Positions 54,292 through 64,000 of a DNA stretch of 64,000 bases are shown here, in pieces (positions within the stretch are counted from its first letter, which is position 1; each line of letters starts with the position of its first letter). This DNA comes from Hippasteria phrygiana (lineage: Eukaryota > Echinodermata > Asteroidea > Valvatida > Goniasteridae): the NCBI GenBank assembly GCA_037893225.1, contig JAZGUH010000327.1, forward strand, positions 248,001 through 312,000, written 5' to 3'. Below the pieces are notes generated by a model. It saw only the letters and a list, made by a program, of their open reading frames with translations. It was not told the DNA's origin and searched no databases. The position numbers and the translations under genes are program-made.

Positions 54292-55427
54292 TATTCGTGT
54301 GTCCTCGCCCGCTTTCTTCTCTGTACACGGCCAAACGCTTTTGTTTCTTTATTTCGTTCTTGTTTTATTTGCTTTTCTTTGTTCAAAAGAATCCATCAAA
54401 AATGTGAACCTGATGGAGGCGGCTACCTTGGAAATTATTGCTTTGCAGGTTCAAAGAATATATGTAATGTAGTGGGACGGCATAAGGAGATCCGGCCCTC
54501 TTGTGATAAAAGGACGAGCACCACGCAGAAAATAAATGAGACACTGGACAGATGCTGGATGGTGATGATAATTCTTGATTCGCACTATTTATTGAGCTCC
54601 TTGGTGTATAAAAATCTCCAAGTTAGTCACACTTCCAAGACTAGAGAAAAACCTCGGAGCTAGAGAAAACCCTTCATGGCAGAAAATACCTCCATGGACG
54701 AAAAACTCTTTTATGAAACCCCCGTGGCCTGGAATAAACAGAAATATACAACACAGCTCGGTAATTAAGGAAATGCACCCACGACCGTACACATCACATA
54801 CATGTACATTGTTACTGTACTACGTACTGACAAGCAACATGCATCGTAAACACGTGAGAAACGTTTACATAAACAAATTTCACTTTAGGCCTATATCAAT
54901 CACAACGTGTGCAAAAGTACTCACTGGCGGTTTCTCAGGGAAGTGCCCTATCCCACAGTGAACATGTCAGTCATGGCAAAGCCATGGCCGGGCACAAAAT
55001 AAGGTGCAAACGCCGACAAACATATCTACGTGTCTAGTAGGACGTCTTCCAAAAGACCGAGAAAGTATACAACTTCCAGGTGCTGCCGAGTAACTCGTCT
55101 GAATATTTCTACGCTAAGGCAACACCTCTACAAAATGTTCATCCAGACAATGAAAATCTAACTAACAACTTGCATGTAATATTTATGATGAAAAAGTACC
55201 AAACTATACAATGATAAGCCCAGAATCAATTTCAATGAATAGACCTAAGAACTATATTCTCGTGTTGACAAAGACAACTGTTAACCGTCCTCGTGCGGGA
55301 AGCACAAAGGTCATCAACTTAAGTTTTACATAGGGATATGCAAATCCCCAAGAAATAAAGCATACTGTTTGAAGCCAGGAAGTATTGAATGAGGTCGCCC
55401 TTGCTCAGGCACGGTCCCCTACAGTAA
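54292..55427. other. Intergenic DNA, nothing recognised
   Basis: Mixed-composition DNA without a supportable gene, repeat unit or splice pair. Confidence 0.35.
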
Positions 55428-55435
55428 CAAAGAGG

Positions 55436-57079
55436 CAGTGTTGTAATACTCGTACTCGGTACTCGTACTCGAGTACTACTCGGGTACCGTTTTTAGAGTA
55501 TACTCGTACTCGTACTTGTACTCGAATGTCAAAGTACTCGTACTCCAACTGACGGTACTCGTACTCGGCCAGCAAAGTACTTGAACTCGACGTGTCAAAA
55601 TTGTACTCGATCATCAAGGTACTCGTACTCGAATAGCAATACTCGATACAAAAAACGTATGGCTTGACTTACCACGGCCTCATTGATTATTTTATCTATA
55701 CTTTAAAATGGTTGATTGCGGAGAAATCGACTTCCTCTGCGCACCATCCGGACAAATTCGCTTGTACCCCCCGCCCTGCAAACAGGGCGCTGGGCATGGG
55801 AAGGGCTGATGTCGCTTCACAGAATCTTGTGAAGGAAGTACGGATGGCATTATGGGTAACTTATCATGACCTTTACATGCAGCTAGCGCGCGCTACACGA
55901 TAAACAGCATTAGCAATCGAGTTTGTGCTCTGCATGCTACGTCACAGGTCATGCAAAATCTATCCAATGAGAGCTCAAAGAGATCAGCCCTTGCCAGCGT
56001 CCTGTTTGCAAGGCGGGCGGGGGCCACGAGCGAACCGGACAAATATCTAGCCGTGAACCCGTAATTAGGCCAATCATATGTGAAACGCCGAGATGTTCTC
56101 AAAAAGTTCGTTTGGTGGTTTCGTGCGAAGTTTCGGCGCGAACTCCGCAGGAGGTGGTCTTCAGATCTTGCCTCGTTTTCATAGAACTATTATCTTGCAC
56201 TTTCCGCAAATTGTACCTCACGGTACCCTCCAAAATCCCAAGCCTCCGGGCAATATCGCGGTTGGAATTCCCCCTCCCCATGCCGATGCCAGGCTTGGAT
56301 CATCCCTTTTTGGTGATCGTTGATCTCACTTTTGAGTGGCATTTGCGCTTTCTGATACAGTATTCAAATTCAAATTATCCACCCTTATAAGGCCAGGGGA
56401 TTCTAGTTTCAATATTTATGAATGGTCACGGCGATTGACCTGTTAAATATTCATAACACGGCCCGAAACACAGCGGCCTTTTCCCCCTATTGGCTTAAAT
56501 ACCAACTTAATGCTTCATGATCATGAATACAAAATGAGGCAATTCAAGATGGCGGTTTAACGTTGACCGCGCGCAGTCAGTGATGTCACGTCGGAAAGTG
56601 GCATTTTTTTCCATGAAGGAGTTAGTGTTTTTGTGTTGGAAACTTGCATATTACTGACTAAAATAATGACAAAGACACAGGTTTGACAAATTTATTTAAC
56701 ATCCACGTTTTCAAAGATCGTAGATTCTTTGTAAATACAACTTGAAGGTAGATTGCGTAAATACAAGGTCCCATTTTTGAAATTTGAGTTTCGTTTAAAC
56801 GTTTAGGAAAATTTCTAAACGGATTTTCAATTCTTTTCGTTTAAACGTGTAAACGACCCGTCCTTACTTCAAGCACAATGTAGGGCCTACTCGGACTCGT
56901 ACTCGTACTCGGAAATACAAGTACTCGGACTCGTACTCGTACTCGGAAATACAAGTACTCGGACTCGGAGACCTGTACTTGTACTCGGTTGGCAAAGTAC
57001 TCGGACTTGAATGGTACTCGGCAATCTAAGTACTCGGCAGCACTCGGTACTCGGAAAAAAGTACTCGACTACAACACTG
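55436..57079. mobile_element. hAT element C, near-identical to element B
   Basis: The same ends as element B (CAGTGTTGTAATACTCG and CGACTACAACACTG), flanked by the exact 8-bp duplication CAAAGAGG (55428-55435, 57080-57087). The sequence follows element B almost base for base. It includes the subterminal GTACTCG arrays, the inner foldback and the helix-turn-helix frame (56099-56281, minus). The right-hand array is slightly longer. Two near-identical copies 15 kb apart with different target duplications prove recent transposition of a non-autonomous family. Confidence 0.95.
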
Positions 57080-57572
57080 CAAAGAGGGTCCTTCTTTATT
57101 CGAAAACGATGACGATTTTTCTGCATGACGTTTGTATTTTTCATAAATAATATTTGTCGATGCCAGTATTCATATTAATAAAGTGAACTTTTTCGTGCAA
57201 AGGTTGATTTTGGGTGCACCATTTTCAATGATTGGACCTTGAAGGAAATGTTGTTTCCATAGTTTTCATAATTTTCTTAACAGTTTTGGGCCTAACGGAA
57301 AGTTTTCGAAACGCCATCACTGCTTTGCGAAAATTTTTGCTGTGAATTCTGAGATTGTGAATTTATATTTATAGAATGCCAGCTGGTGGGTAAAATATTG
57401 TTTGCTGGAGATCTAATGGCAAATGTAACTTCTGCACATCCATGTGTTTTATGACTGACAAACTGCTTGTGAAAAGATACACAGTGGCAAAGAATTGTGG
57501 CAACGATTCAGCAAACCTTTATTCGCTTGAACAGACCGCGTGGCCCAACAAATTGTCAACAATTGCCTTTAA

Positions 57573-58160
57573 AGGGACACATTGCCTTCAAATGTCATGA
57601 AATTTTGCTGTTTGGAAATGTTCCTTATCTTTTATAAGAGTTGTTCATGCAAAAAAACACGTATAATGTGTTGTAATTAGTGAGTAGTGATTACAAAACA
57701 AAAAATTGGGCTCTGACTCCTGACATCTGACCCGCGAATCATAGACTTATTTCCACCGTCTAAATAATGCGCAAAATACGCTGTAAGAGTCTTTAGGCTG
57801 GCGCCGCAGCCAGTGGCCTTGTAAACCTATCAGATGATCGCCAGGTACCATTCTCTACCTTGCGACACATATCGCCAGTGCTGCGCGCCGTTCCACAGTA
57901 CATCAAAATGGATCAACAGAACGTACTTCAACCAGCTGCGACTGGAAATACGACTGGTGGACACGGTCCGCCATTTTGTGGAGTCAAACATTTGGTTCTA
58001 CAAAATGGCGGACCGTTATTTGTCACGAAATTAAACAAAAACCACGCAATTTGAAGGGATAGTTATATGAATCTTTATATTCTACTTTTAAAAAAGCTTC
58101 CCAACCATATCCATTTCAGTTTTATAGCCCAAATCGCAAAATCCAAAGCAATGTGTCCCT
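57573..58160. mobile_element. TTAA-flanked MITE, copy 2
   Basis: AGGGACACATTGCCTT...GCAATGTGTCCCT flanked by TTAA (57569-57572, 58161-58164). About 95% alike to copy 1, lacking a few short segments. The GGTCCGCCATTTTGT palindrome is preserved exactly. This confirms the ends and the TTAA target. Confidence 0.85.
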
Positions 58161-58164
58161 TTAA

Positions 58165-58917
58165 CATGATAAGGATAACATGTACCCAATGGTACGATAA
58201 TGACACATGTGCCCAACGGCACAAGAATTAAACAAATATACCCAACGGTATAGAAGACGAATTTGTTACACAATACAATCGATACCATCATATCGATAAT
58301 GCATTTTGGAGTAAAAGCTTTGTTGACGCATGTCAAAGGAAGGTGGCCCATCGGCCGACTCAAATAACAATAGAGCCTGAGGAGGAGAGAATGGCTGAGG
58401 TCCGAAGAAGGCAAAACAGCCTTGGAGCCCGCACTCCCGGGATAGTTCACTCGACCGTTTGCGCGGACCCCACCGCTGAAAAAGTACGATCCCGCCTCTC
58501 CTCCGGGCTCAGACCATCCAAACAGCCATCGTTTTTTTTTTTTTTGTTTTTTTTTGTGGCGTGAATTAACAAAACGGGTTATACCACTCGAACATGCAAC
58601 TCGAAGGCAGTCGAAACTTTAAACTTACAGTTTTCACGATGCTGCCTAATTAATTTAACAATGTATACATATACGTAGCATATAATGTGGGTGTTATACA
58701 TTATAACATTTGTTTATAACAACATTTTGTTCGTAAAGGCGCCCCTCATGAATTGGAAAAGGTAGGCATATCAAAATCACATAGATAACATACAGGTGTG
58801 TCGCACATAATAATCTTTGTTGTAGCAGATCGTGTTCTTAATGATACTTGGACAAAGAATTAACTCCTAAACAGTCACGTAAAGGAACTGCAACTGTAGG
58901 TTTGGCACCATTGCATC
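58165..58917. other. Intergenic DNA with a TACCCAACGGTA repeat
   Basis: At 58190-58255 three degenerate copies of TACCCAACGGTA / GCCCAACGGCAC occur. A poly-T tract lies at 58531-58555. There is no coding evidence. Confidence 0.4.
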
Positions 58918-59489
58918 CTACTGCACAAGTGCAGCTGCAAAGTCCTGAATTAAAATGTCTAAACCTGCATTGTTAACGTGAACCCCATCTCTGCAATATA
59001 AATGCTGGCGTGAAGCTGAAATTTGAGGATGAAAGATAAATGCGGTGTTTTCCAATTTCTTTAGCTGGCGCCTAGCAAAGGAGTTAATTGATTTCCGTAC
59101 ACCGTCCAACGCTTTTTGTGAGGAGTTTTCTTTAAGCCAGCCTTGATAAATAAGTCTTGGTAAAATCGAGGACCAAAAAATGTCGCAGCATGGCAAGGAA
59201 AGGCGAACTGTGTCTATAGCAGCTGACACCGCATTGCGACAGTCCTTAGCCGCAAATCGACCCACGTCATTGGAACCTAGATGCAAAATCAGTGTTGACG
59301 GTGGCCGGTGACTCCGCAACAGTCGCTTGAGTTCCTGAGGAAAGTCTTGCAGTAGCGCCCCTCCTCTACCGAACCAGTGAAGTTCTGTACCGTGGGTGCC
59401 AAGGGATGTCGTCTGTGTAGCCAATGCGCGGACCCTTTATGCCCTGCGTATGAAGCTGTCACCAATTACCCACACGATGCGTGTCTCGC
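58918..59489 (-). pseudogene. SGNH (GDSL-like) hydrolase domain of the Ngaro-like element
   Basis: Block I reads TRIVWVIGDSFIRRA (catalytic Ser in GDS), then TAA at 59439-59437, then the same frame continues. Block III is LILHLGSNDVG (Gly and Asn of the oxyanion hole). Block V is CRDGVHVNNAGLDIL (Asp-x-x-His). All four signature residues are present, so the domain is intact except for the one stop. The reading starts just after a strong acceptor-like CTCCCTACAG (59499-59490), suggesting it may be made from a spliced RNA. The role in the element's life cycle is unknown; esterase activity is inferred from family. Confidence 0.8.
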
Positions 59490-60000
59490 CTGTAGGGAGA
59501 AATAAACCCGAAATATGCCAGAAGAAAAGCCGCTTGAAATAGCACACATTCGAATGGCGATGTACAAACCCCGTGTAACGCCGGAATGAGTTGGCCTAAT
59601 ATATCCCAGGTGCATGATGGGCGCTTAGTGTCCGGTGCCCTGTTAAGCCGTCTATAGCTTTCTTGCATTTTTTTTAATTTTTATTATTAGAAAATGCTGA
59701 GTTGGGTCCTCCCAACTGTGGTATTTATGCAGTGCCGATATGGCTGCAACATGCAATGCAATTGTCGATGACGCGAAACCTTTTACGGACAAGGCCGAAA
59801 TGAAACTTATAACGTCGTTTTGTAGCTGGCCACGAGGGCTCGATTCCCGTGCTAATTCTAAACTCTTGAAATGAGGTGACGGCCCTCTGATACGCCTCTT
59901 TCGTACCCGTTGCAACAGACATGGATAGAAGCCTGCAAGTTTCCTTTGCTAAATCTTCCACAGAGATTCGGGCACGGGAGACGGTTCTGTCTCTGCGCAC
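59490..60000 (-). pseudogene. Tyrosine recombinase, N-terminal part only
   Basis: Two frames give the SAM-like core-binding domain (GTKEAYQRAV, then NDVISFISALSVKGFASSTI, ALHVAAISALHKYH). Another gives the start of the catalytic domain (IPALHGVCTSPFECVLFQAA, FLLAYFGF). In related recombinases the next residues are the first catalytic Arg (FGFLR). Here the reading leaves at FGFISP, and the HxxR and Tyr boxes are missing before the hydrolase starts. Integration by this copy would be impossible. Confidence 0.75.
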
Positions 60001-60004
60001 GGTG

Positions 60005-60600
60005 CTATACTCTCCTGAATTTGTCCATCTGCAAACGAGATAATGAATCCGCAATAACATTGTGCTTTGTCTCGATATGTTTTGCTCGGAACGTGATATC
60101 GTGTTTGAGGCACGATAGCACAAAATGTCTGACCAACGACATGATTTTAGGACAAACTGATGTCTGTTTGTTGATTATATGTTTAACTGACATGTTGTCT
60201 GTCACAAAAATCACTTGTTTACCTGTCAACTCTGTGCTCCAAATTTCAACTGCCGCCGCTATCGGAAAGAGTTCCTTCCATGCAATTGAGTACCCTGTTT
60301 TTAGGATTTTGGCAGGCCACTTGCCGCAGAACCATTTGCCTTTAAGGTAACCCCCATAGCCAGTGCCTCCGCTAGCATCAGTGAACAATTCAATGTCCTG
60401 GTTTAAACTCCACTTCTGCTTGCTAATAATTCTCGCCCCGTTAAAGTGATCTAAGAACTCTAACCACATCTTAAGGTCAAGCTTAGCACCCGCAGGCAGG
60501 TGAACTTTGTCGGTGTTTGCATTCATGCCTTTTATTGAGTCGATTAGACGCCTCAAAAAGGCTCGCCCGGGTTTAATTGCCCTACATATAAAACTTAACG
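60005..60600 (-). pseudogene. RNase H domain of the Ngaro-like element
   Basis: It follows the RT thumb motif SLSFICRAIKPGRAFLRRLI. The blocks IELFTDASGGTGYGG (first Asp), YSIAWKELFPIAAAVEIW (Glu), VIFVTDNMSVKHIIN (second Asp) and NVIADSLSR (last Asp) are all present and in one frame. It is a complete DIRS/Ngaro-type RNase H with its catalytic residues. Confidence 0.85.
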
Positions 60601-61505
60601 ACCCTATACATCTTGTGCTTTCAGTGCTGCTCGTTGCAAAGTTCCCTTAATGGAATGTCTTAGGTGCTGCAGTTTGTCTGTAGGCACTCTAACCTGCATG
60701 CTCGGACAATCAATTTCGAGACCTAGGTAGGTTAACCTCTCTATGGGCCCTTCTAATTTCTCTGGCGCTAGTGGAACACCTAAGAATTCACAGATGGCTC
60801 TAAATTCTACCAAGAGCGACCTACAGGATCTCACATCCTTACCGGTGCTTTCCCCACCCACAAAGAGGAAATCGTCCATATAGTGAGCGACGGCATCGGA
60901 GTTTGTGTTTTTCCTTACCAAAAACTCAAGGAAAGAGGAGAACATTTCAAACAAGGCTGGTGCGCACAGTGAACCCCCATAGGCATGCATTTGTCAACGT
61001 AATATTTCCCGCCAAGTTTCATACCTAGCAACTCGAAGTCCTGGATGGCAACTGACATAAGCCTAAAGGCTGACTTAATATCGGCTTTTGCTAAGAGGGA
61101 CTCTGTACCAGCTTTAGCAACAAGTTCAACCGCGTCATCAAATTTGCTATACTCAACTTTACAATATTCGTCAGTGATAAAATCATTGACCGAAGAGCCG
61201 TCTGGGTACGAAAGGTGGTGGATCATTCGAAATTCCCCTTGTTCGTGTTTGGGGACAAGGCCAATGGGATTTACTCGTAAGGTCTTGAGCGGTCTATTAA
61301 AATCGAAAGGCCCTGCAATTCTACCCAACTGTACTTCTTTATCGAGTTTCGATTGAGCTTTGACCGGGTTTATGATCACTGATTTGAGATTGGGGAATTC
61401 GACTGGCATGCGGGGCCCCGTGTAGCCTAGCCTAAAACCTTTGGTAAACCCATGCTTTAGGTTGTCTGCTGCGTGCTTGTCTGGGTAAGAATGGAGGAGA
61501 GTCAA
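60601..61505 (-). pseudogene. Reverse transcriptase domain of the Ngaro-like element
   Basis: The first frame has the fingers (FRLGYTGPRMPVEFPNLKSV), PLKTLRVNPIGLVPKHEQGE with FRMIHHLSYPDGSSVND, and LLAKADIKSAFRLM (first catalytic Asp), to KCMPMG. One base is lost near 60975. The next frame continues GSLCAPALFEMFSSFLE, AVAHYMDDFLFVG (YMDD box) and LTYLGLEIDC. A single frameshift is the only defect seen here. Confidence 0.9.
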
Positions 61506-61512
61506 CAGATTA

Positions 61513-62253
61513 TCAGTTTTTTATCGGTGTGGGTGCTAAGGTGGACAAAACCGGTGCTGGTTCTGTTGGACATTTTGGAGTGCGCTCCCACCTGGTGTTT
61601 TCGGAAAGGGGCGCGGACTCTTCCTTACTTTGTGTTTTCCGTTTTTGGTTGGGTGACCTGCCTCCTATTGCCTGTTGGGTTTGCGTTGCCGCGGGTGCAG
61701 GAAACTTTTCCGTGTCCTGCTGCGCCGCAACTACTGCAGCTGTGGTTAAATTTGCACACGGTTCGGGTGCATGCCCCTTTAAAATTAAACACGAAACACT
61801 GTTTCGTCTGTTTTGCGGCATTGCTCCCTCCCATGGCGTAGCCAATTTTTGGGTAAGGGCTTTGAAAACGAGAGGCCCTTGTTGAGGGGGTTTGTTGCAT
61901 GTCAGGGGATGCGTATTTTTGAGCTGCCCTCCGCCTACAACGCATAACAACCATAGCTCGCCGTCAATTACCTCCCATGCTCTACTGCCACCTCGCATGC
62001 GTGATCTGAATTCGGTATCGTAATCGCGCCAACCGTAGCCCGCGTACTTACTTGCTGCCGACCTGACAATACTACAATATTTGAGTAATGACAGTGCGCT
62101 ATCTGGGTGAGCCTCCAGGTAGATACTACTAAAAACCAAAAACGCATCAGTCCATGCGTCAATGGACCAAATTTTCCGTTTGTTTTCAGCTGGTTGCAAA
62201 ACAATATTCTGCCCGCGTTGTACGAGTGCGAGGTCGATGTTATCCAAGCCCAT
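61513..62253 (-). pseudogene. Gag-like ORF1 of the Ngaro-like element
   Basis: The ATG at 62253 starts MGLDNIDLALVQRGQNIVLQ. A helical segment follows (WSIDAWTDAFLVFSSIYLEA, then YGWRDYDTEFRSR), typical of DIRS/Ngaro ORF1. A shift near 61860 moves the true reading to CFVFNFKGACTRTVCKFNHSC, then CSSCGAAGHGKVSC. These are cysteine-rich fingers that bind nucleic acid in this family. Confidence 0.75.
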
Positions 62254-62619
62254 ATCGGAAGGCGAATTGATTTAGTTATTTTACCCCTGTTCACTTGGAT
62301 TTACCATCTAAAGGGAGCAATTTTTACGTAAAGTTAAATACTGTATAGATTTTTTTGATGTTTACACTGTATTCCTATTTACCCATTCTTTAATTATTCC
62401 AGCTCCCCTACATATTTATTTACCTAGTTGCTTACTTATATTATTTGTTTATTTGTTTACTTATTTGTATATTTTTGCTTATTTCCTTATTTATTCCTAT
62501 TTATTTGCATATTTATATTTATATATATATTTATTTGTATATATACTTGTGTATACTAATTTGCTTCATTTATTTATATATTTAATTTAAAAACATATAA
62601 CTATTTATCTAATTATGGT

Positions 62620-62975
62620 TAATTTTTTTTGTTGGCCATGGAGTGACTGGGTTCTGGGAGGAATTTGTTTTGGCTGCCCACCCCTACTATCATCTGTCTT
62701 ATGTATTCCAGCAAGCGGTAATTGGAATTGAAGGCCTTCGGGTCACAGTTATTTAGTTAACTTTTTCAATTCCTGGCATATATTACTGGCTTTGTCCTTG
62801 TATACTGTGATTGTCTAATTTTTATATTTTTTAATGTATGTTCAGCGAATTTTTAATTATATTATAGTGCATATTCATTATTTATATTGTAATGTTTGAA
62901 AAGTTTGCTTGTATGCTGTATCATTGTTGTTCTTGTTTTATGCCGAATAAATAATAATAATAATAATAATAATAG
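62620..62975 (+). repeat. Retroposon 3' tail with (AAT)n
   Basis: The sequence CTGGGTTCTGGGAGGAATTT, then TTTATGCCGAATAAATAATA with nine AAT units (62941-62975), is the usual 3' UTR and tail of a LINE. The inverse tail (ATTATTATT...TTCGGCAAAATTTC) occurs at 30608-30635. No coding part is attached. 62330-62620 upstream is TTTA-rich filler. Confidence 0.5.
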
Positions 62976-63520
62976 GCCTACAACGTGACTTTGCCTACAG
63001 GAAAACAACGTGAGAAACGCATGGTCAAAATACATGTCATACGAGTGGTTGTGTGTGCACACAGGTACAGTGGCAGTTCAAAGGTCATACAATACAAATC
63101 TATGCATGTGCATACAACGTGTGCATACAACGTGTGCATTGGCATACGCACGACACTGTGCCCATGGCAATGACGCTAAGCTCCAAAAGTTTCGAGTGAG
63201 AGTTTCTAAACTTTTAACACAAGTTCCCCACAAAACTACTAAAATGGACACTCACCACAAGTTCTGGAAATGCCCGCCTTCACTCAGAGCATACTCATCC
63301 TCCCAAAGGATGCGGCTAAAATATGAAAATACGAGGACAAATCCTCGTGAACTGGAGCACGAATGCTACCACCACCACCACGAACAGAGAAAAGGAAGCC
63401 GGCGCTCGCATGTTGTGGACAAACCACCAAGCGTTTTTCAGATATTACTACTCCACAAAATTGGGTAAAATATTAAAGATAACGATAAATTCCGTTGTCT
63501 TATAAGGGACCATGGATTAA

Positions 63521-63730
63521 TGTCAATTTGCGTGCGCACGCGTGCGCACGCGTGTGCGCACGCGTGCGCACGGGTCCGCACGCAATTGCACGCAAAGGCA
63601 CGGGCCCCCTGCGTTCCATTGCGTGCCATTGCGTGCCAGTGCGTGCCAATGAGTGCTGATGCGTGCCGATGCGTGCCGATGCGTGCCGATGCGTGCCGAT
63701 GCGTGCCGATGCGTGCCGATGCGTTCCAAT
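63521..63730. repeat. GTGCGCAC palindromic repeats and 10-bp array
   Basis: 63531-63590 consists of CGTGCGCACG palindromes repeated at 10-12 bp. 63611-63730 is a 10-bp array with six perfect GCGTGCCGAT copies at 63661-63720 and decayed copies on both sides. Alternating purine-pyrimidine runs may adopt Z-DNA. 62976-63520 and 63731-64000 show no supported gene. Confidence 0.9.
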
Positions 63731-64000
63731 GAGCACAGGCAATGCTCAACCGTATCTTTACTTGCGCTGTTTATCAATCTGGGATTAACGATAACAAAGG
63801 AACACAGGCCGGCCGGCCGGCAGACAGAGGGGTGAACCGTGTTTCGTTGGATATATAATGTTTTTTTGTATAATCTAAGCAAGGAGGCCATACTTTTTAA
63901 TAATTTGAATGATGACATCATCTCAGGGTTGGGCAATTTTGGATATCAATTATTTATGTTTTTATTGATATTTTATCAATACACACGGTGTATTCACAGT

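Larger units (their letters stand above)
58918..62253 (-). mobile_element. Ngaro-like tyrosine-recombinase retroelement with SGNH hydrolase (decayed)
   Basis: On the minus strand, in order: gag-like ORF1 with CCCH-type cysteines, reverse transcriptase, RNase H, the N-terminal part of a tyrosine recombinase, and an SGNH hydrolase domain. This gene set and order is that of Ngaro elements of the DIRS order, which lack the DDE integrase of LTR elements and are known in echinoderms and fish, some with such a hydrolase. Frameshifts, one stop and loss of the recombinase catalytic part make it inactive. Split direct or inverted terminal repeats were not found. Confidence 0.8.

Overview
This window looks like eukaryotic, intron-bearing DNA from a marine invertebrate, most likely a deuterostome (echinoderm, hemichordate or cephalochordate). 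The evidence is split-gene structure with GT-AG introns, animal-type genes, and a repeat set typical of such genomes: hAT MITEs, piggyBac, BEL/Pao, Ty3/gypsy, an L1/Tx1-like LINE, and a tyrosine-recombinase (Ngaro-like) retroelement carrying an SGNH hydrolase. The species cannot be named from sequence alone. There is no bacterial-style operon, CRISPR array, rRNA or free-standing tRNA gene.

Only two host genes are well supported. (1) The first coding exon of a 4-hydroxy-2-oxoglutarate aldolase (HOGA1-like, mitochondrial) lies on the minus strand at 627-876, and the gene continues off the left edge. (2) A synaptotagmin-like tandem-C2 gene on the plus strand has three exons (24493-25479, 27803-27908, 36324-36673) that join in frame to 480 codons. 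Its 8.4-kb second intron is a transposon landing zone. One more candidate exon (46048-46168, minus) is weak.

The rest is repeats. 1-5.3 kb: a frameshifted Crypton/KCTD-type fragment, minisatellites and foldback elements. 5.36-10.15 kb: a CCAGT-based satellite, interrupted by a hAT element with perfect ends and 8-bp target duplication, then switching strand. 10.15-18.1 kb: a head-to-tail array of modules. Each has a TTTC tract, ~137-bp tandem repeats and a 3' hairpin followed by CTAG, the layout of non-autonomous Helitron/Helentron-like elements. 18.15-22.2 kb: an L1/Tx1-like LINE (minus) whose ORF1 is split by a second hAT element. 22.4-24.3 kb: MITEs and a tRNA-derived SINE. 28-36 kb: nested TIR elements, a long palindrome, a piggyBac transposase pseudogene, a rearranged BEL/Pao integrase and a LINE 3' fragment. 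39.4-43.5 kb: a foldback MITE and a gypsy gag-pol relic split by a third hAT element. 43.5-47.1 kb: AT-rich TCTATAGA repeats, a 12-bp minisatellite and duplicated 300-bp blocks. 47.2-52.1 kb: a ~4.9-kb repeat region with matching outer ends and ~265-bp tandem units. 53.2-54.3 kb: three small hAT MITEs. 55.4-57.1 kb: a near-identical copy of the third hAT element. 57.6-58.2 kb: the second copy of a TTAA-flanked MITE. 58.9-62.3 kb: the Ngaro-like element. 62.4-64 kb: a retroposon tail and GC-rich tandem repeats.

The two strongest targets for follow-up are the Helitron-like tandem array (10.1-18.1 kb) and the Ngaro-like element whose recombinase is cut just before its catalytic centre while the hydrolase domain is largely retained.
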